The notes beneath the pieces were generated by a model that saw only the letters and a list, made by a program, of their open reading frames with translations, was not told where the DNA came from and ran no database searches. Positions 8,869 through 12,293 of a DNA stretch of 12,293 nt are shown one piece after another. The translations under genes and the position numbers were made by a program. The stretch is from Terana coerulea. Lineage: Eukaryota; Basidiomycota; Agaricomycetes; Polyporales; Phanerochaetaceae. The stretch covers positions 1 through 12,293 of the forward strand of contig JAKOGH010000075.1 of the NCBI GenBank assembly GCA_024811115.1, read 5' to 3'. Every line of letters begins with the position of its first letter. Within the stretch, counting starts at the first letter, position 1.

Positions 8869-9847
8869 TCAGACAACGCGACACGAGATTCCCCCCATAT
8901 GCGTAGTGAACGTTGGCGGTCAGGCATGGCACCAAACAGTGTGTATCATCCATGCTTTACAGAGTCATCCAAGGGAGATGTCACGTTGGCGCGCCGCCCC
9001 AAGGATGTCTCTGCCTCCACGACGGTGGCGACGACAAGCCAGTCCTCTCCCACTGCATCTCCCCAACCCTCCACTTCCAAATTGACATCGAGCAATACCC
9101 AGTCACTATCCCCGCGTCTGCCAGCCTGTGCACTTGAAGAACAAACGACGGCAGGAAGCAGCTTAGCAGCACCGCCAAAAGCTAAGAAGCGCGTGGCTTT
9201 CCACCCTGATACCGAGGACAACTGGCTATGGGCCAACTTCCGGGGTCGAGGCAGTCCCTCCTCTCATCAAGCTGCAATTCTTGCGCGAGGGAGGTCCAGA
9301 CGCTCTGACATACGCCGAACCTCCTCCGTACCGAGATGCCTCTGGCGGTGAACCGCTGGGGAACGCCCCGGTGTCCCCTGTAGACCCAGAGGACGTGCTG
9401 ATCGTGGTAGAAACGCCGGAGGGCGAGCGGAAGAAGGTGGGACGCGCGCATATAGTGGACGAGGCACCCGACGGTTCGCGGCGCGCGTCATCTACAGAGG
9501 CCGCCGAAAAGTCACAGCCTTCCGTCCAGATCGTGACTCGACGATCCGAAAAACGAAAAGCAGACGAGTGGGGGATGGGGAACGAGAGGTGAAGCGGAAA
9601 GCTTCCCTAAGACCAAGCATAGAGCGCAACCGAAGGCTGTGATACAGGTGGAGGCGAAAGCAGCGCAGTCGGAAATCGTGGACAGTTCGCGACCGCGCAA
9701 GCGGAAGGCGGAAACGGGCGACGCAGTTCATCCAGATATACCACCAGCGAAGCGGACGATGCTTCCAACAATCCAGACGTAGCTGTCGCGAAGTCTTCAG
9801 TCGTTACTTACAAACCTGGTCGAGGAACATACATTTTTGTATTTTAG
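8869..9847 (+). CDS. Ser/Pro-rich then Lys/Arg-rich coding-like region, frames interrupted
   Basis: This is either the C-terminal extension of the kinase-like protein or a separate gene. One frame (8869-about 9240) reads a Ser/Thr/Pro-rich, disordered segment ending in KKRVAFHPDTEDNWLWANF. A second frame (about 9246-9592) reads VPPLIKLQFLREGGPDALTY, then EPPPYRDASGGEP and EDVLIVVETPEGERKKVGR. A third (about 9597-9780) has two nuclear-localisation-like clusters, PRKRKAE and PPAKRT. The last (to a stop at 9845-9847) reads VVTYKPGRGTYIFVF. No splice sites join these frames. The frame changes would need one or two lost bases each, as elsewhere in the window. I recognise no family. The composition suggests a nuclear, largely unstructured protein. 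Confidence 0.4.
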
Positions 9848-9997
9848 ACGGATGTACCCTGTATTGGTCAACTTGTATTGAGTTTTGATACTGCACGCTC
9901 AAGAGTTGCCCTCATAGAAATGCATGGTGCATAAAGCGTAGGAAGAGTGATACAACAAATGAATGTAGCAGACCAAAACAGCAAAACAGCCGAGCCT

Positions 9998-10551
9998 TTA
10001 CCGGTAACTGGTTGCAAGCAAGTCAGCGAAGTCTCCTGAGACAGAGCATTGGAAACGCACCTCTTTTGCCTGCGGGCACGGGCACCGTGACCACCGAACT
10101 TCTTGGGCTCTGCTCTCCTCGGGTCAGCGATCAGAAGTGTCCTGTCGTAGGTGACGAGCTTCTTCTTCAGCTCCATGGCGCTGTACGCGTCGATGTACTT
10201 CGCGTAGTAGGCAACAACCGCCTTGGCGATCGCCTGACGGATAGCGTAGACCTGCGAGGTGTGTCCACCACCCTTGACACGCACGCGGACGTCGATGGCA
10301 CCGAAAGCATCCTCGCCGGCGACGAGAATCGGCTCATAGACCTTGAACCGGAGGATCTCAGGTTGGACAAGGTTGATGGGGGAGCCGTTGATGTGGATGA
10401 GGCCACGGCCCTCCTTCGCGTGGGCGACCGCGGTGGCGGTCTAAGTTTCGTTGTATGAGCTCAACCAGTATGCTGCAGAATGAGCATTCGGGCGGATTGT
10501 ACGTACCTTCTTTTTGCCGAAGGTTTGGACGGCCTTCACTGTAGATGCCAT
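9998..10551 (-). CDS. RPS16: 40S ribosomal protein S16 (uS9)
   Basis: Minus-strand exons are 10551-10507, 10440-10061 and 10007-9998, with introns of 66 and 53 nt. The product is 144 residues, in the range of yeast and human uS9 (143-146). Hallmarks are QTFGKKK at the N-terminus, [66 protein letters not shown] and [11 protein letters not shown]. The last exon is only 10 bases and supplies the end of SYR and the stop; in uS9 this tail reaches the P-site tRNA in the small subunit. The gene is completely in frame, in contrast to several neighbours. It starts 393 bases from the divergent uL4m gene, so the two may share a promoter. Its 3' end converges on the coding-like region that stops at 9847. 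Confidence 0.97.
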
Positions 10552-10944
10552 AGTGTCGGTCGGAGGGGTGTGCTGAGTTACTTCAGCGGTGTCTTGATGC
10601 TACAGAAAGCGAGGCTTCAGCTGACGTCCAACGAGTATGACCGTACCAGGAGGAAGCCAGAGCAAGCGTGTGTCATCCGAGCAGCCCATGCCGCATCCAG
10701 CCCGTTCCACCGCAGTTTCAACACCCACAGCCTCCTGGACGACCGCAATGACTTGCTCCTTGCTCCTTCTGCGCGACAAAACGGCATACTCACCCCTCTG
10801 AGGTCTTCTGTGGTTGCGAAACGGTGCTTGCTCGACGTGTATGATCGCGAGCGCCCTGCCAACTCGTGGGAACTTGAAATTGCCAAATTGGGACGCAACG
10901 CTTTCTCTGGCGCTTACCGAAGTTCAAGACTTCACACCGACAAC
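10552..10944. promoter_or_regulatory. divergent promoter between RPS16 and mitochondrial uL4m
   Basis: A 393-base gap between the two start codons, on opposite strands. It must contain both promoters. I see no TATA box. A TGACGTCC sequence near 10622 is one base from the ATF/CREB palindrome TGACGTCA, but one such match is expected by chance fairly often. Open frames that cross this gap on both strands look like chance and conflict with the two confident genes. Confidence 0.55.
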
Positions 10945-11901
10945 ATGCTGTCCTCAGTCAGAAACGCGGTGTCGCGGGTAAGTAGCAAGCGCGGTCTCTC
11001 TGGTATTGTGGGTGCTCATTTTTCTGCGCCAGACTGCTATACAATGCTCGCGGCGGGGGTTACAAATCGCAGCCGAGGCTAAGACCGCTCCTCTTCACCC
11101 GCTGGAGGGACTCCAGCGTACTGGCATTCGTAAGGAGGCTGGGAACGCACTGAACATAGGTGAGAATGCAGGTGATTGTATGCTGCTCTCTCCGAAGCCT
11201 TACAGCTGTTATTCAGCGACGCCCGTTGTGCCGCCTCTCTACCTCCCAATATCCTCCCTCCTACGACCAAGCCCGCAAGTAGTACAAGACGAACGGCTAG
11301 TAGAACTCGATCCCACTATCTTTTCACATCCTATCCGTCGCGACATCTTGCATCTCTGCGTGGTTCACCACCTCGATAGCCTGCGGCAAGGACGGCGTCC
11401 ACCAAGACTCGCGCAGAAGTTCGTGGCTCTGGCAGGAAGATTCGGCCGCAGAAGGGCACTGGTAAAGCCCGTCTAGGCGACGGGCAGAGTCCTATGCTTC
11501 GCGGAGGAGGTGTTGCCTTCGGTCCTCACCCAAGGGACTTCAGCACTAAGCTCAACCGGAAGGTCATACAAATGGGTATGCGTGTCGCTTTGAGTGCACG
11601 CGTGAAGGAGCGGGCGTTGGATGTCGTCGAGAATCTCAACTGGAGCCATCCGAAGACGAGAGACCTCGCTGCCAGACTAGCAGACCTCGGCTGGCATAAG
11701 GCGCTGTTCGTTACTGGCCTGGGCTCCGTGCCTCCACTCCTCGAAAGGGCAAGCGGCAACTTGCCTAACTTCGACACTGTCACTGCCGATGAACTACTTG
11801 TCTACGACTGCGTCAAGTGGCCGCGTTTGGTGCTGGACCTTGAGGCGGTTAAGTGGTTTGAACAGACGCTTGGGAGGCAATCTGTGGTGGCTTCGGAGTA
11901 G
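10945..11901 (+). CDS. MRPL4: mitochondrial large-subunit ribosomal protein uL4m (L4/L1e family)
   Basis: Exons are 10945-10977, 11033-11159 and 11217-11901, with introns of 55 and 57 nt. The product would be about 281 residues. The short first exon (MLSSVRNAVSR) is basic and Ser-rich, as expected for a mitochondrial targeting peptide. The L4 core follows: RRDILHLCVVHHLDSLRQG, then AEVRGSGRKIRPQKGTGKAR, GDGQSPMLRGGGVAFGPHP and RDFSTKLNRK. This basic loop contacts 23S-type rRNA and lines the exit tunnel in the L4 family. The frame changes inside exon 3. Between SLRQG and TASTKTRAE one base is missing after GG at 11390-11391; a third G would restore the reading. Everything on both sides is well conserved, so an assembly error is more likely than a dead gene. 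The alternative acceptor at 11205 gives the wrong phase and was rejected. Confidence 0.92.
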
Positions 11902-12025
11902 TGAGCTTTCTGCAACCTCTATATCAGCGGACTGTACTTAACCTAGCAGGCTGCGGATCAATTGTCTAGAAATACATGTTCAGCTTACCACGGAGAGTTC
12001 GAGTCGAGTGAGAGGTATTGCACCC

Positions 12026-12293
12026 ATGTTCTGGAGGCATATGTACATGATACTCGAACTATTTGACATCGCACTCGACGCCGAGAGTGCCTTCAAGTTC
12101 CAAGAGTGGTGGTACGGTTTGATCGACCATACCTTGTGAGCAGATTTTAATTCAGTATTATCCACACGCGAGATGCATATGTTGCACTGGCTGGCCGTAT
12201 ACCCAGCGTTTCTGGTCTTGATTTCGAGAAGCAGCCCGGTTTCTTCCTGTTTGAAACAGGAGGAAACTTCAAGGAACGGCAGTGGCTTGGGGA
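12026..12293 (+). CDS. unknown protein, 5' part, runs off the window
   Basis: From the ATG at 12026 the frame reads MFWRHMYMILELFDIALD and then FKFQEWWYGLIDHTL up to 12135. A GTGAGC donor follows, then a TTCAG acceptor only 20 bases later. After it the frame from 12156 reads RDAYVALAGRIPS, GLDFEKQPGFFLFETGGNF and KERQWLG to the window edge without a stop. Both parts look coding. A 20-nt intron is below the normal minimum, so bases may be missing from it or the joint may lie elsewhere. The true start could be further upstream, since the same frame stays open before the ATG. The N-terminal part is hydrophobic and aromatic. I do not recognise the family. Confidence 0.5.

Noticed and set aside
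10480..11082. 200-codon open frame on the plus strand
   Set aside because: Overlaps the RPS16 first exon and the divergent promoter and runs through the uL4m first exon and intron in another frame.
11995..12010. GTTCGAGTC, resembling a tRNA T-loop
   Set aside because: No matching acceptor stem, D-arm or anticodon arm could be drawn around it.
12245..12261. Perfect 8-bp inverted repeat TCCTGTTT-G-AAACAGGA
   Set aside because: It lies inside a coding frame with a one-base loop, cannot form a normal hairpin terminator, and is probably chance.

Overview
The window looks like nuclear DNA of a basidiomycete fungus, most likely an agaricomycete such as a polypore. Genes are closely packed, introns are short (mostly 46-66 nt, GT..AG), and the recognisable proteins are fungal: a NoxA-type NADPH oxidase, the spindle-checkpoint protein Mad2, cytosolic ribosomal protein uS9 (RPS16) and mitochondrial ribosomal protein uL4m. 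The order assignment is inference from gene style, not from any database match.

Layout: 1-413 holds at most the tail of an upstream gene. 414-3458 holds two tandem RNase III-domain genes, both on the plus strand; the second runs with almost no gap into a WW-domain reading frame. 3660-4499 is MAD2 (five exons). 4500-5110 is non-coding and leads into the NADPH oxidase gene (5111-7188, eight exons). 7189-7902 shows no convincing gene. 7903-8838 is a protein-kinase-like gene of a type seen in agaricomycetes, followed by a Ser/Pro- and Lys-rich coding-like stretch to 9847. RPS16 lies on the minus strand (10551-9998) and is divergent from the uL4m gene (10945-11901). A partial gene of unknown function runs off the right edge from 12026.

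The housekeeping genes work independently: mitotic checkpoint, superoxide production, cytosolic translation and mitochondrial translation. The RNase III pair is the most unusual locus. Each copy keeps the catalytic acidic residues but shows no double-stranded-RNA-binding domain. One copy carries a SUMO-interaction-like motif in an acidic tail. The other may be fused to, or sit directly upstream of, a WW domain.

A striking property of the sequence is that several conserved genes (NOX twice, MAD2, uL4m) become full-length only if one base is missing next to a run of C or G. All shifts are in the same direction. RPS16 is intact. The simplest reading is systematic under-calling of C/G homopolymers in the assembly, not a set of pseudogenes, and every gene model here should be read with that in mind.
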